Below are positions 8,500-16,820 of a stretch of 64,000 nt of DNA, piece by piece. The translations under genes and the position numbers were made by a program. Below the pieces are notes generated by a model, which saw nothing but the letters and a program-made list of their open reading frames with translations, searched no databases and was not told the origin of the DNA. The DNA comes from CAVSJR01 sp963728285 (GTDB lineage: Bacteria > Actinomycetota > UBA4738 > HRBIN12), in the NCBI GenBank assembly GCA_963728285.1, contig CAVSJR010000005.1, positions 372,001-436,000 of the forward strand, given 5' to 3'. The stretch's first letter is position 1; every line of letters starts with the position of its first letter.

Positions 8500-9024
8500 C
8501 TAGAGGCTCGAGCGCTCCTCGGCGAGCCTCGCGAGGTTGCTCAGCTGCCTCACATCCGCACGGTTGACCATGATCGTGAAGATCGGCCGGATCCACGGCT
8601 GGAGCCAGTAGGGGACGTAGTTCACACGCTCCACGGTCTCGGTGTAGGTGATCCGCGAGCCGTCGCCCTCCGGCCCGATGTCGTATCGATGCGAGAAGTG
8701 CGCCTCCCAGACCTTGCCTCGCTTTCGATCCAAGCGCGAATCCGTCTCGATGATGAATCGTCGCGGCCTCGACGCCTCCGTCACGACCGACCGGTCGTGG
8801 AACGTGCCGTTGTCCGCGGTGCCGGAAGACGTGAACGCCGTTCCGACCGTCGCAGGTCCCTCCGGAGCGTCGAGGGACACGAGCTTGAAGGTGTCGCTGC
8901 TCGCGCGCTCGCCCGACCACTCGAGGTGGGCCTGGAGATCCGCGATCGTGTCGTAGACGACCTCGGGTGACGCCTTCGACGTCACCGACGTCTGGGTTCG
9001 AACCATCAACGGGCGCTGAGCCAT
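8500..9024 (-). CDS. SRPBCC-family (START/PYR-like) protein
   Basis: This 174-residue protein has a helix-grip opening VTSKASPEVVYDTIADLQAH and repeated beta strands (FIIETDSRL and EAHFSHRYDIGPEG, then GSRITYTETVERV). It ends in a long helix (WIRPIFTIMVNRADV). This is the polyketide cyclase / SRPBCC fold, which binds hydrophobic ligands. No catalytic residues can be assigned. It is a single gene, divergent from the DinB gene at 9179. The ATG at 9024 is the only reasonable start. Confidence 0.85.
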   Translation of the reverse strand: MAQRPLMVRTQTSVTSKASPEVVYDTIADLQAHLEWSGERASSDTFKLVSLDAPEGPATVGTAFTSSGTADNGTFHDRSVVTEASRPRRFIIETDSRLDRKRGKVWEAHFSHRYDIGPEGDGSRITYTETVERVNYVPYWLQPWIRPIFTIMVNRADVRQLSNLARLAEERSSL

Positions 9025-9178
9025 GGCACCGCCTCATCCGCGGGGACGCCCCCCTGTGGGCCAGCGTGCGCCCATTTCGGGCCCCGCGCAACCGCGATCG
9101 AGCCACCTCGCCATCCGGAGGCCGCCCTTCGTCGAGGCGTGTCGGCGGCATCCTCGAGGTTCGATTAAGGTTGGGCGG

Positions 9179-9688
9179 ATGACGACCTCCGGCCTCGAGG
9201 ACGCGTTCGGACACCACGTGTGGGCCACGTTGCAGGTCATCGACGCCTGCACGTCGCTCACCCCAGAGCAGCTCACGAGCCCCGTCCCCGGAACCTACGG
9301 CTCGATCCTCGACACGTCGCGCCACGTCGTGGGCTCCGACGCGTGGTACCTGTTCGTTCTGACGGAGGGACGCGTGCCGCAGATCGATGAGGACGCGATG
9401 GAGCTCGATGAGCTGAGGGCCGTCATGGAGCGCCACGGCGCGGAGTGGCCGCTGGTCCTTCGCGACGGCCCGGATCCCGAGGCCGTCGTCACCGTCCAAC
9501 GGCTCGACGGCACGAAGAGCCATGCGCCAGCCGGGATCCGGCTCGCGCAGGCGATCCACCACGGGACCGATCATCGAAGTCAGATCTGCACCGGGCTGAC
9601 GGGGCTCGGCGTGGAGCCGCCCGACATCGATGTCTGGGACTTCGGCGACGTGGACGGCCGCGTGTTCGAATCTCCTCCCGAGCCCTAG
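9179..9688 (+). CDS. DinB-family metal-binding protein
   Basis: This 169-residue four-helix bundle has the DinB layout: AFGHHVWATLQVID (His12/13), DTSRHVVGSDAWYLF (His near 48) and AIHHGTDHRSQICTGL (His near 133-137). These form the usual divalent-metal triad. DinB proteins include thiol-dependent transferases (mycothiol or bacillithiol enzymes) and stress-induced proteins, and the substrate cannot be told here. The ATG at 9179 was chosen over an in-frame GTG further upstream because the fold begins there. A purine-rich AAGGTTGGGCGG precedes it. Confidence 0.88.
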   Translation: MTTSGLEDAFGHHVWATLQVIDACTSLTPEQLTSPVPGTYGSILDTSRHVVGSDAWYLFVLTEGRVPQIDEDAMELDELRAVMERHGAEWPLVLRDGPDPEAVVTVQRLDGTKSHAPAGIRLAQAIHHGTDHRSQICTGLTGLGVEPPDIDVWDFGDVDGRVFESPPEP

Positions 9689-9710
9689 CGGAGGGGCTCC
9701 TCCGGGGGCG

Positions 9711-10136
9711 TCACGACCAGAACTGGTCGAGCGTTCGCTGGTCCGCCCAGCTCTCCCACGCCTCGGCGACCCGTCCATCCCTCATCTCGAACACGAGGAC
9801 GTAGTTCATGTCGAGCGTCCTCTCGTTTCGGGACGCCGTGGCCCGCAAGAGCGCCACGATGTGCTGGTCGTTGGCCAGCACATCGTGCACGTGGACGCGG
9901 TAGGACCCGTGAGAGAGATCGAACTCCTCGGCGAAGGACGCCAGGACGGCATCTCGGCCCTCGTAGTCCCCGGCGAGAGGGTTCCGTCCGGGCGTGTGCC
10001 AGACGACCTCCTCCTTGAACAGGGCCGCCAGGGAATCCAGGTCGCCGTCCGCGAAGGCGTCGTAGATGCGGCCGAAAACGGCGAGGTGCGGATGATCGAT
10101 CACGCGGCGTCCATTTGAAAGCTCTCCCGTTCGCAA
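9711..10136 (-). CDS. SnoaL-like / NTF2-superfamily protein
   Basis: This protein of about 141 residues has the NTF2 pattern: IYDAFADGDLDSLAALF, EEVVWHTPGRNPLAGDYEG and AVLASFAEEFDLSHGSYR, then strands VHDVLANDQHIVALLRATA and YVLVFEMRDGRVAEAWE. The family includes small-molecule isomerases and cyclases and many proteins of unknown role. The start may be TTG at 10136 (preceded by GAGGGGG) or GTG a few codons later. It is convergent with DinB. Confidence 0.82.
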   Translation of the reverse strand: MRTGELSNGRRVIDHPHLAVFGRIYDAFADGDLDSLAALFKEEVVWHTPGRNPLAGDYEGRDAVLASFAEEFDLSHGSYRVHVHDVLANDQHIVALLRATASRNERTLDMNYVLVFEMRDGRVAEAWESWADQRTLDQFWS

Positions 10137-10329
10137 TCTACCCCCTCTGACCCTTCCCTTCCGACTGGTGAAGTGGCGCAGCCGTGAACCGACCCACCGG
10201 TCCCGTGCGTGCCTAACCCTCGACTCCGGTTTCGACCGACGAGTGGGTAGGCTCGCTGGAGATCGTCACCCAACCGATGAGTTCGGCGGCCCGGCTCCGT
10301 CTTCCGTACGGAAGACAAGAGGAGGCGTG

Positions 10330-10947
10330 ATGCGAAAGGTGATCTTCAGCGAGTTCCTGACCCTCGACGGGGTCATGCAGGGGCCGGGCGTGCAGGACGA
10401 GGACCGGAGCGGTGGATTCCAGCACGGCGGGTGGATGACGCCGTACATGGACGAGGAGCGGGGGAAGGCCATCTCCGAGGGGCTCGCCGCGTCCGGCGGC
10501 TTGCTGCTGGGTCGGGGGACCTACGAGATCTTCGCGGCCTTCTGGCCGACCGCCCCCGAGGACGACCCCATCCGCGACACGGTGAACGCGCTGCCGAAGT
10601 ACGTCGCCTCGACCACATTGAGCGAGCCCCTCGAGTGGCAGAACTCCACGCTGCTCAAGGGGGACGTCGCGGAGGAGGTCGCGAAGCTGAAGGAGCAACC
10701 CGGGGGCGACCTGCTGGTGATCGGCAGCGGCGGGCTGGCGCAGACGCTGATGGAGCACGGACTCGTCGACGAGTATCAGCTCATGATCCATCCCCTCGTC
10801 CTGGGGAGCGGGAAGCGGCTGTTCCGGGACGGCGGCATGAGGCACGCCCTGCGCCTGGTCGACGTCTCGACGACGGGGACGGGCGTCCTGATCGCCACGT
10901 ACGAGCCGGCCGACCGTACGCCGGAGGACCCGGCCGCCCGGCGGTAG
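10330..10947 (+). CDS. Dihydrofolate reductase family protein (RibD C-terminal-like)
   Basis: This 205-residue protein opens with KVIFSEFLTLDGVMQGPG, followed by LLLGRGTYEIFAAFWP, PKYVASTTLSEPLEW and LLVIGSGGLAQTLMEHGLVD, then LVLGSGKRLF. This is the RibD_C/YyaP pattern with an NADPH-binding Gly motif. It is likely an NAD(P)H-dependent reductase of unknown substrate. GGAGG lies directly before the ATG at 10330. The longer upstream frame lacks similarity. It stands alone between divergent and unrelated genes. Confidence 0.88.
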   Translation: MRKVIFSEFLTLDGVMQGPGVQDEDRSGGFQHGGWMTPYMDEERGKAISEGLAASGGLLLGRGTYEIFAAFWPTAPEDDPIRDTVNALPKYVASTTLSEPLEWQNSTLLKGDVAEEVAKLKEQPGGDLLVIGSGGLAQTLMEHGLVDEYQLMIHPLVLGSGKRLFRDGGMRHALRLVDVSTTGTGVLIATYEPADRTPEDPAARR

Positions 10948-11085
10948 TCATGTCGACGTGACCGCTCGGGTCCGCGCGGATCTGCTGCGCGGGAGCGAGA
11001 CGCGAGTGCGGTGGCGCTCCCGTGGCCGAGCTGTTAGAACGGTCGGGGGCGCCGGAACGCCGTCGATCACGATGCGGAGGCAATC

Positions 11086-11934
11086 ATGAACGGTACCCAG
11101 GCCACACCGAACCCTGTCCGCACGGCCGGCCGCCTCCGGCTCACGCGACTCGTGATGCTGGCGGCGACCGCGGGGCTCCTCGTGCAGCTCGCCCCGGCGG
11201 CCGCGACTGCCACGACGACGAAGGCCGCTGCGAAGCCGACGATCGTCCTCGTCCACGGCGCGTGGGCGGGCCCCTCCAGCTGGAAGAAGGTCGCCGGCGA
11301 GCTCAATGCCGACGGCTATCGAACCGTCACCCCGAGGCTTCACCTGATGTCGGTCGCCGAGGACGTCGCGACGGTTCGGGCGGCCCTCGACGACATCCGC
11401 GGAAAGAAGGTGCTGGTCGGGCACTCCTACGGAGGGTTCGTGATCTCCAACGCGGGGGCGGGTCGTTCCGACGTCCTCGGCCTCGTCTATTCGGCGGCGT
11501 TCGTGCCGGACCGGGGTGACTCCATCCAGAGCCTCGGGACCGGGTTCGTTCCGTCGGAGGCGTTCAACCATTTCGCCTTCCTCGGCGAGCCGTTCGCCTC
11601 GCCGTGCTACATCGAGCCACCGTTCTTCCGCCGGTTCTTCGCTCAGGATCTCCCGGCGAAGCGGGCGGCCCTCCTGAACGCCAAGCAGCAGCCGATCAAC
11701 TTCCCCATCGTGGGCACGCCGTCCGGACCGGTGGCCTGGCACAGGCTCCCGTCGTGGTATGCGGTCTCGGGGCAGGACAGGATGATCGATCCCGCCGAGG
11801 AACGCTGGATGGCCAAGCGAGCAGGGTCGACGACGGTCGAGTACGCCACCGCGAGCCACGTCGGAGGCATCACCCGCTTTGCGGGGCGCTTCACGAACCT
11901 CATCGAACGGGCGGTGCACGCGACCGCCGCGTGA
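11086..11934 (+). CDS. Secreted alpha/beta hydrolase (EstC-like)
   Basis: This 282-residue protein has an Arg-rich start and a hydrophobic segment (about residues 20-45, ending AAATATTT), which suggests export. The fold shows the oxyanion loop VLVHGAWAGPSSW, nucleophile elbow VGHSYGGFV (Ser), the acid region VSGQDRMIDP and the catalytic His in ATASHVGGI. The arrangement matches the salicylate-esterase/EstC group of esterases. Esterase activity is likely, the substrate unknown. The start ATG at 11086 follows GGAGG. Confidence 0.88.
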   Translation: MNGTQATPNPVRTAGRLRLTRLVMLAATAGLLVQLAPAAATATTTKAAAKPTIVLVHGAWAGPSSWKKVAGELNADGYRTVTPRLHLMSVAEDVATVRAALDDIRGKKVLVGHSYGGFVISNAGAGRSDVLGLVYSAAFVPDRGDSIQSLGTGFVPSEAFNHFAFLGEPFASPCYIEPPFFRRFFAQDLPAKRAALLNAKQQPINFPIVGTPSGPVAWHRLPSWYAVSGQDRMIDPAEERWMAKRAGSTTVEYATASHVGGITRFAGRFTNLIERAVHATAA

Positions 11935-12058
11935 CCGGTGTCCCGAGCAGTGGGCGCCACGGCGATTGCCCCGGTGACGTCCGGACCGATCGGCCTCGGC
12001 GTGTCGCCCACGCGATCAGGGGGTGTCCCGACCGGGGCGTCCGACGGAGAGGGACACG

Positions 12059-12862
12059 GTGCCGTACGCCAGGAACGCGGTTGACGGAAGCCGGGTGTAC
12101 TTCGAGGACGATGGCGGCGAAGGCGTCCCGGTATTGATCCTCGGCGGATTCCTGGACCCGATCGACCTGGTGCGGGGCTCGCCGATCGCGCAGGCGCTCC
12201 GGCAGCTGGCCGAGGAGTTCCGGCTCGTGTACGTCGATCACCGCGGCCACGGACGAAGCGAGGCGCCGCACGACGCGCAGGCGTACGCGATGCCGCTGCG
12301 GGTCGCCGACGCCGTGGCGGTCCTCGATGAGCTCGGCATCGAGCGCGCGCACTTCGTCGGCATCTCGTGGGGAGGGAGGCTCCTCTTCGGGATCGGCGAA
12401 CATGCGCCCGAGCGCATACGGTCGCTGGTGATCGTGGGTCAGCAGCCGTACGCGATCGATCCCGATGGCCCGCTCGCTCGCGTGGTGGGGGAGGCCATGG
12501 CCGCGTCGCGAGACGAGGGGATCGAGCCGCTCGTCCTGGCGTTCGAGGCCATCGCCGGCCGCTACCCCGAGCCGGTCAGGGCCACGTACCTCGCGAGCGA
12601 CGCCGCGGCGATGCGCGCGGCGTGGAGCGCGGCGATGGCCGAGGGAGCCGTGGCCAAAGACCTCGCGGCATGGGACGTCCGATGCCTCATCTGTGTGGCG
12701 GCGGACGACGCGGACTTCTTCGAGCAGGCACGACGCGCCGCCGATGAGATCCCGAACGCGGAGTTCGTCTCGATCGAGAGAACGGACCACCTCGGCATGG
12801 ACGTCGCTCCGGTCGATCCCGTCCTGCCCGCCGTCCTCAGGGTGCTGCGAGAAACGAGCTAG
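12059..12862 (+). CDS. Alpha/beta hydrolase
   Basis: This cytoplasmic hydrolase has about 267 residues: VLILGGFLDPIDLVRG (oxyanion loop), VYVDHRGHGRSEAP and nucleophile elbow FVGISWGGRLLFG (Ser in GISWGG), then ICVAADDADFFEQARR and RTDHLGMDVAP (catalytic His). The closest general groups are 3-oxoadipate enol-lactonase and haloperoxidase-like hydrolases. I place the start at GTG 12059 because GGAGAGGG precedes it. A longer in-frame GTG at 12023 has no signal. It follows the secreted hydrolase by 125 bases and may share its transcript. Confidence 0.85.
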   Translation: MPYARNAVDGSRVYFEDDGGEGVPVLILGGFLDPIDLVRGSPIAQALRQLAEEFRLVYVDHRGHGRSEAPHDAQAYAMPLRVADAVAVLDELGIERAHFVGISWGGRLLFGIGEHAPERIRSLVIVGQQPYAIDPDGPLARVVGEAMAASRDEGIEPLVLAFEAIAGRYPEPVRATYLASDAAAMRAAWSAAMAEGAVAKDLAAWDVRCLICVAADDADFFEQARRAADEIPNAEFVSIERTDHLGMDVAPVDPVLPAVLRVLRETS

Positions 12863-12912
12863 GAACCCCGTCGTGCCCGCGTGTCGTCCTCAATGCGATA
12901 TCCAGACCTGCC

Positions 12913-13719
12913 TCAGCGGGGAGCGCGGGCAAGCTCCTCGAGGCGGCCGGACATCAGCCGTTCCAGCTCGGCGGGGTAGGTCAATCCATGCTCCCGAGCA
13001 ACGCGAGGAGCGCGTTCCCGGTAGAACGTCAGGAGGTCCAGCCCTGCTTGCAGCATGGGGCCGTGCTCCATCGGGGGGAAGGTTGAACGCAGCGCGCTCA
13101 ACTCGGTCGTCGATATCGCCTGGTCCAGCTTTTCGTAGGGCTCGTCCTGTGCATCGACGCCCTGTTCGATGCGGGCGAGGTTGACGCAATACCGGCGAAG
13201 CGCCTCCAGTTGACCGGCGGCCCACCAGAGGTGGCCGCGCCCGAGCGCGGCGGTGAAGTGCGACAGGTCGTGCCAGAACCAGTACAGGATCCGGCGGAGC
13301 TCCTCGGCCTGTGTCGTGGGGTCGGGCTCGGGCGAGGCAACCTCCGCGCCCTCCAGGATTCCCTTCCTGTCGAGGAGCGTGCGGTAGGGCCCATGAATGA
13401 CCTCGTCGAGTCGGCTCTCGCGCCCGAAGGAGAGCTCCCCTTCGGTGCCGTCGGGCAGGATGAAGAACGTGATGGCCTCGTTGCCGAAGCTCTCGAGAAA
13501 GATCGGGTCGCCGAGCTTCCGGATGATGGCCGCTCGGTCGGCCAAGACGGCATCGTAGGCATCGTCTGCCGCGATCAGACAGAGGTCGATGTCCGAGTAC
13601 GCATCCGCCTTGCCCGTGACGATGGATCCTTCGAGAAATGCGGCGACGATGCGCGGGTCGGAGGAACACACCTCCACGAAGCGGGCGAGGACGGCGTCGT
13701 GCTTTGCTGAGGAGCTCAT
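12913..13719 (-). CDS. Nucleotidyltransferase-domain protein (aminoglycoside adenylyltransferase-like)
   Basis: This 268-residue protein has the nucleotidyltransferase signature AAFLEGSIVTGKADAYSDID, with the GS and the DxD pair of pol-beta-like enzymes, near residues 28-47. A helical C-terminal half follows (EELRRILYWFWHDLSHFTAA and WWAAGQLEALRRYCVNLARI). The layout resembles streptomycin/aminoglycoside 6-adenylyltransferases and unassigned homologues. Resistance cannot be claimed from the sequence alone. It is a single gene, convergent with the hydrolase upstream. Confidence 0.82.
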   Translation of the reverse strand: MSSSAKHDAVLARFVEVCSSDPRIVAAFLEGSIVTGKADAYSDIDLCLIAADDAYDAVLADRAAIIRKLGDPIFLESFGNEAITFFILPDGTEGELSFGRESRLDEVIHGPYRTLLDRKGILEGAEVASPEPDPTTQAEELRRILYWFWHDLSHFTAALGRGHLWWAAGQLEALRRYCVNLARIEQGVDAQDEPYEKLDQAISTTELSALRSTFPPMEHGPMLQAGLDLLTFYRERAPRVAREHGLTYPAELERLMSGRLEELARAPR

Positions 13720-13861
13720 GAGCGGAAGCCTCGCACGTCGATCGCTGGGATGCCACCAGAGTCAGCGCACGAGCCACGCTGAGCCCCTGATTCTCTATGC
13801 TGACGGTACGCGCCCGCAGGACGAACAAGGGGCCGCCGTGCGAAGGCCGCAAGGAATCACG

Positions 13862-14131
13862 ATGCTCGTGGCTCTCTCGGCATTCGTTGTTGCGTTTGTG
13901 CTGTTCATGCCGTTCGTGTGCTCGACAGCTTCCGAATCGACATCAGGACGTCCTGTGCGACGCTGCTCGGTCTTTCGTTGCCCGGCTTCTCAGGCGGGAG
14001 CCAACTTCTCACCAAGCTATGCAGCGCCGATCCTGGCTGGTGCGATAGCCGCTCTCGCCGTCATCGGCTACTCCATGATTCGGCCGGCAAGACGGGACGT
14101 CGGTCGGCACGATGAAGGACCGGACGTCTGA
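13862..14131 (+). CDS. Small membrane protein, unknown function
   Basis: This protein has 89 residues. It has two hydrophobic spans, LVALSAFVVAFVLFMPFVC near residues 2-20 and APILAGAIAALAVIGYSM near 55-72. They are separated by a polar loop with two cysteines, and a charged tail follows. The ATG at 13862 sits about 8 bases after AAGGA. I do not recognise the family. The AT content is slightly higher than in neighbouring genes. Confidence 0.55.
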   Translation: MLVALSAFVVAFVLFMPFVCSTASESTSGRPVRRCSVFRCPASQAGANFSPSYAAPILAGAIAALAVIGYSMIRPARRDVGRHDEGPDV

Positions 14132-14299
14132 GCGCGTATGTCAGGACTCTGATGGGCGCCCGGAGGAGGCGTGGAGAAATCTCGCGTGGAATCGCGGCAG
14201 ACGCGTGTTTGAGCCGCAGGTTCTTTACGGCAAACGGACGGTTCCAGTGCCGCGTTCCTGGACGACGATGGTCACTTCAGGGGGAAGGGGCTGGCCTCG

Positions 14300-14488
14300 T
14301 TGCTCGACGAGATACTCATCGTCTCCGCGCTCATCGTCATGGTGGCGCTCTGGGGGATCGTCGAGGCTCTGATCGCCCGCCAGGAGCGTCGGCGACGATT
14401 CCTCAGGGAGTATCCCGATCTTGACCATCTTCACCCTCGGTCGTCGATTTGGTCCGTTCCTCGTCCACCCAAGGGAAAGTCCTCGTGA
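14300..14488 (+). CDS. Small single-span membrane protein (putative)
   Basis: This 62-residue reading frame has one clear membrane helix (ILIVSALIVMVALWGIVEAL) followed by a basic segment ARQERRRRFLREYP and a Pro-rich tail. The start would be TTG at 14300, about 9 bases after GGGGAAGGGG. The topology is plausible, but there is no recognisable homology and the noncanonical start keeps confidence low. Confidence 0.4.
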   Translation: MLDEILIVSALIVMVALWGIVEALIARQERRRRFLREYPDLDHLHPRSSIWSVPRPPKGKSS

Positions 14489-14592
14489 TGCGGGGCGAAG
14501 TTGACGCGCTGGCCCGAGGCGCGAATGGCGACGCGGCTGATAGCTGAATCGGGCCATCGATCGGTCTGTTGCATCTTTCGCAGAACGGGTTC

Positions 14593-14618
14593 GGTGCGAG
14601 AGGGGGGATTTGAACCCC
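14593..14618 (-). repeat. tRNA-Leu 3'-end fragment (T arm plus acceptor), candidate att site
   Basis: These 26 bases match the 3' end of the complete tRNA-Leu at 17660-17747 at 25 of 26 positions, on the same strand (the mismatch is at 14611). Only the T-loop/T-stem and acceptor strand are present. The upstream part of a tRNA is replaced by the end of the aldehyde dehydrogenase gene, whose stop codon begins two bases away at 14620. The position and orientation fit the distal copy left by site-specific integration into the tRNA 3' end. Confidence 0.75.
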
Positions 14619-14619
14619 G

Positions 14620-15984
14620 TCAGCCGATGCGGATCATCTTCTTGTTCACGAACTCGTCGGCGCCGAAGCGGCCGAGCTCACGGCCCGAGCCCGAGCGCTT
14701 GATGCCACCGAACGGCAGCTCGGCGCCGTCGGCGAGCACGACGTTCACGAACACCATGCCGGCCTCGATGCCGTCGGCGACGCGGAGCGCTTGCTCCTGG
14801 TCGGTCGTGTAGACGTACGAGCCCAAGCCGAACGGGGTGTCGTTCGCGATGCGCACGGCGTCGGCCTCGTCCTTCGCGCGGTAGACCTGCGCGACCGGGC
14901 CGAAGAACTCTTCTTTGGACGCGGGGTTCTCGGGAGTGACATCCGTCAGCACGGTCGTCTGGAAGAACGCGCCGTCGCGGGTGCCGCCGTGCACGAGCGT
15001 CGCGCCGTGCTCGATCGCGCGCTTGACCTGCTCGTCGACGCCCTCGGCGGCCTTCAGCGAGGACAGCGGGCCGAGCACCGAGTCGACCGCCGTCGGGTCG
15101 GTCGCCTCGACCTCGGCGATCTTCGCGCTGAACTTCTCGAGGAAGGGCTCGTACAGCTCGTCGATGACGATGAAGCGCTTGGCCGCGTTGCAGGACTGGC
15201 CGCTGTTGTCGAGGCGGGCGTCGACCGCGTTCTGCACGGTGGCGTCGAGGTCGTCGGTCGAGAGCAGGATGAAGGGGTCCGAGCCGCCGAGCTCGAGCAC
15301 GACCTTCTTCAGGTTGCGGCCGGCGATCTCGGCGACCGCGGCGCCGGCGCGCTGGGAGCCGGTGAGCGAGACGCCCTGCACGCGCGGGTCGGCGATGACC
15401 TGCTCGATCTGGTCGTGCCTGGCGTAGATGTTCACGTAGGCGCCGGCCGGGAAGCCCGCGTCCAGGAAGATCTGCTGGATCGCGGCGGCGGACTCGGGGC
15501 ACAGCTCGGCGTGCTTGAGCAGGATCGTGTTGCCGATGATGAGGTTCGGGCCGGCGAAGCGGGCGACCTGGTAGTACGGGAAGTTCCACGGCATGATGCC
15601 GAGCAGCACCCCGAGCGACGAGCGGCGGATGACCGCCGAGCCATCGCCCGCGAGGAGCTGGATCGGCTCGTCCTTGAGGAAGTCCGCCGAGTGGTCGGCG
15701 TAGTACTCGTAGATCGCCGCGGCGAAGTCGGCCTCGCCGAGCGCCTGCTCGATCGGCTTGCCCATCTCGCGCACGATGAGCTCCGCCAGCTCCTGGCGGC
15801 GCTCGGTGTGGAGTTCGCTGACGCGGCGGATGAGGGCCGCGCGCTCCTCGACCGTGGTCGACTTCGACCAGGTGCGGTGCGCCTCGTCGGCTGCGGCGAT
15901 CGCGGCCTCGAGCTCGGCGTCGGTGATGGTGTCGTAGGTCTTGACCGTCTCGCCGGTGGCGGGGTTGGTCACGGCGTAGTCCAT
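14620..15984 (-). CDS. gabD: NAD(P)-dependent succinate-semialdehyde dehydrogenase-like aldehyde dehydrogenase
   Basis: This 454-residue, full-length ALDH begins DYAVTNPATGETVKTYDTIT. It shows the cofactor region GIMPWNFPYYQVARF, general base Glu in VVLELGGSDPF, nucleophile Cys in NSGQSCNAAKRF and the end motif PFGGIKRSGSGRELG. The sequence is closest to the SSADH (GabD) group, which oxidises succinate semialdehyde to succinate in GABA catabolism, though this group is broad. AAGGAG precedes the ATG at 15984. It lies 21 bases after the isochorismatase gene on the same strand, a likely two-gene operon. It ends against a tRNA-Leu fragment, indicating that it is island cargo. Confidence 0.9.
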   Translation of the reverse strand: MDYAVTNPATGETVKTYDTITDAELEAAIAAADEAHRTWSKSTTVEERAALIRRVSELHTERRQELAELIVREMGKPIEQALGEADFAAAIYEYYADHSADFLKDEPIQLLAGDGSAVIRRSSLGVLLGIMPWNFPYYQVARFAGPNLIIGNTILLKHAELCPESAAAIQQIFLDAGFPAGAYVNIYARHDQIEQVIADPRVQGVSLTGSQRAGAAVAEIAGRNLKKVVLELGGSDPFILLSTDDLDATVQNAVDARLDNSGQSCNAAKRFIVIDELYEPFLEKFSAKIAEVEATDPTAVDSVLGPLSSLKAAEGVDEQVKRAIEHGATLVHGGTRDGAFFQTTVLTDVTPENPASKEEFFGPVAQVYRAKDEADAVRIANDTPFGLGSYVYTTDQEQALRVADGIEAGMVFVNVVLADGAELPFGGIKRSGSGRELGRFGADEFVNKKMIRIG

Positions 15985-16005
15985 GGTGTGGGTCTCCTTG
16001 TCTAG

Positions 16006-16564
16006 TTAACTCAGTCGTGCGATCGCTTCGTCGGTCGATACGACATCGGCGAATTCGTCGTGGAGGCTCGCGAGACTCGTGCGGTGGATCAGGTCGGCGG
16101 GGAAGACTTCTCCGTCCGGTCCTTCCCGATCGAAGGTTGCACACGAATCGCCGACGACCCACGTCTCGAATCCGAGGTTGCCCGACATCCTCGCCGTGGT
16201 TGACCCACAGTGGTCGGTTGTCAGTGCTGCGATCACGACCGTGGTGGCGCCCGCTGCGCGAAGCCGCTCTTCCAGATCGGTTCCGATGAATGCGGAGTTG
16301 ACTCCCTTGGTCAAGACCGGCTCATTCGCTAGCGGCATCGCTTCCGGCTTGAACTCGAACCCGGGATCACCCTCGTTGAAGAAGTGCCACTCGGGGTCTG
16401 TGTCGCGATGTCGAACATGGATGACCGGCGCGTCCGCGGCCCGCCAAGCTGCGAGCAGCCGCGCGACGTTCCCTTCCGCGCCGGGGTTGTTCCGGCTTTC
16501 CCCATACCGGATCATCGAATGCTTTCTGCACATCGACTATCAGGAGGGTCGGTTTCTCGGCCAT
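16006..16564 (-). CDS. Isochorismatase-family cysteine hydrolase (frameshifted)
   Basis: The repaired protein has about 186 residues. The N-terminus MAEKPTLLIVDVQKAFDDPV contains the catalytic Asp in VDVQ. The frame then changes near 16498-16504, where an A/G run carries one extra base. The rest reads RNNPGAEGNVARLLAAWRAA, with the catalytic Lys in VLTKGVNSAF and nucleophile Cys in LTTDHCGSTTARM. The family hydrolyses amides or vinyl ethers (nicotinamidase, isochorismatase, carbamoylases). It is likely co-transcribed with the downstream SSADH. Inside the tRNA-Leu island. Confidence 0.85.
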
Positions 16565-16701
16565 GTCGAAACCCTACACGGGCTGGTGGATCTTCGGGCA
16601 ACATGGCAGCATGCTCGCCTCGGTGATCGATCGGCTCGACGCGACGACCACCGACGACAGCGACCTCGACCGAGCGCTCTTCCGTGCGTAGCCCGAGCAA
16701 C

Positions 16702-16755
16702 CTTAGGATCCGGTGGCCGAAAGGCCGTGGGGGTTCGAGTCTTCCCTCTCGCACC
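16702..16755 (+). repeat. tRNA-Leu(UAG) 3'-half fragment, inverted relative to the intact gene
   Basis: From the anticodon loop (CTTAGGATCCGGTG) to the acceptor end (CCCTCTCGCACC) this stretch resembles tRNA-Leu(UAG), but the variable arm differs (GCCGAAAGGCCG) and the T stem is mismatched. No D arm or 5' acceptor strand precedes it. It lies on the plus strand, opposite to the intact gene at 17660-17747. It is probably a remnant brought in from a different tRNA-Leu allele. Confidence 0.75.
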
Positions 16756-16820
16756 TCCAGCCAGCGAATGACACTGAGGACGCGCTGCAATGCGGCACCA
16801 GGAAGGCTACCCTCCGCCCA

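Noticed and set aside
16563..16691. 42-residue ORF starting MSKPYTGWW on the plus strand
   Set aside because: It begins at almost the same bases as the isochorismatase start on the other strand, with no ribosome site or recognisable homology, and would leave no room for that gene's promoter. Treated as chance.
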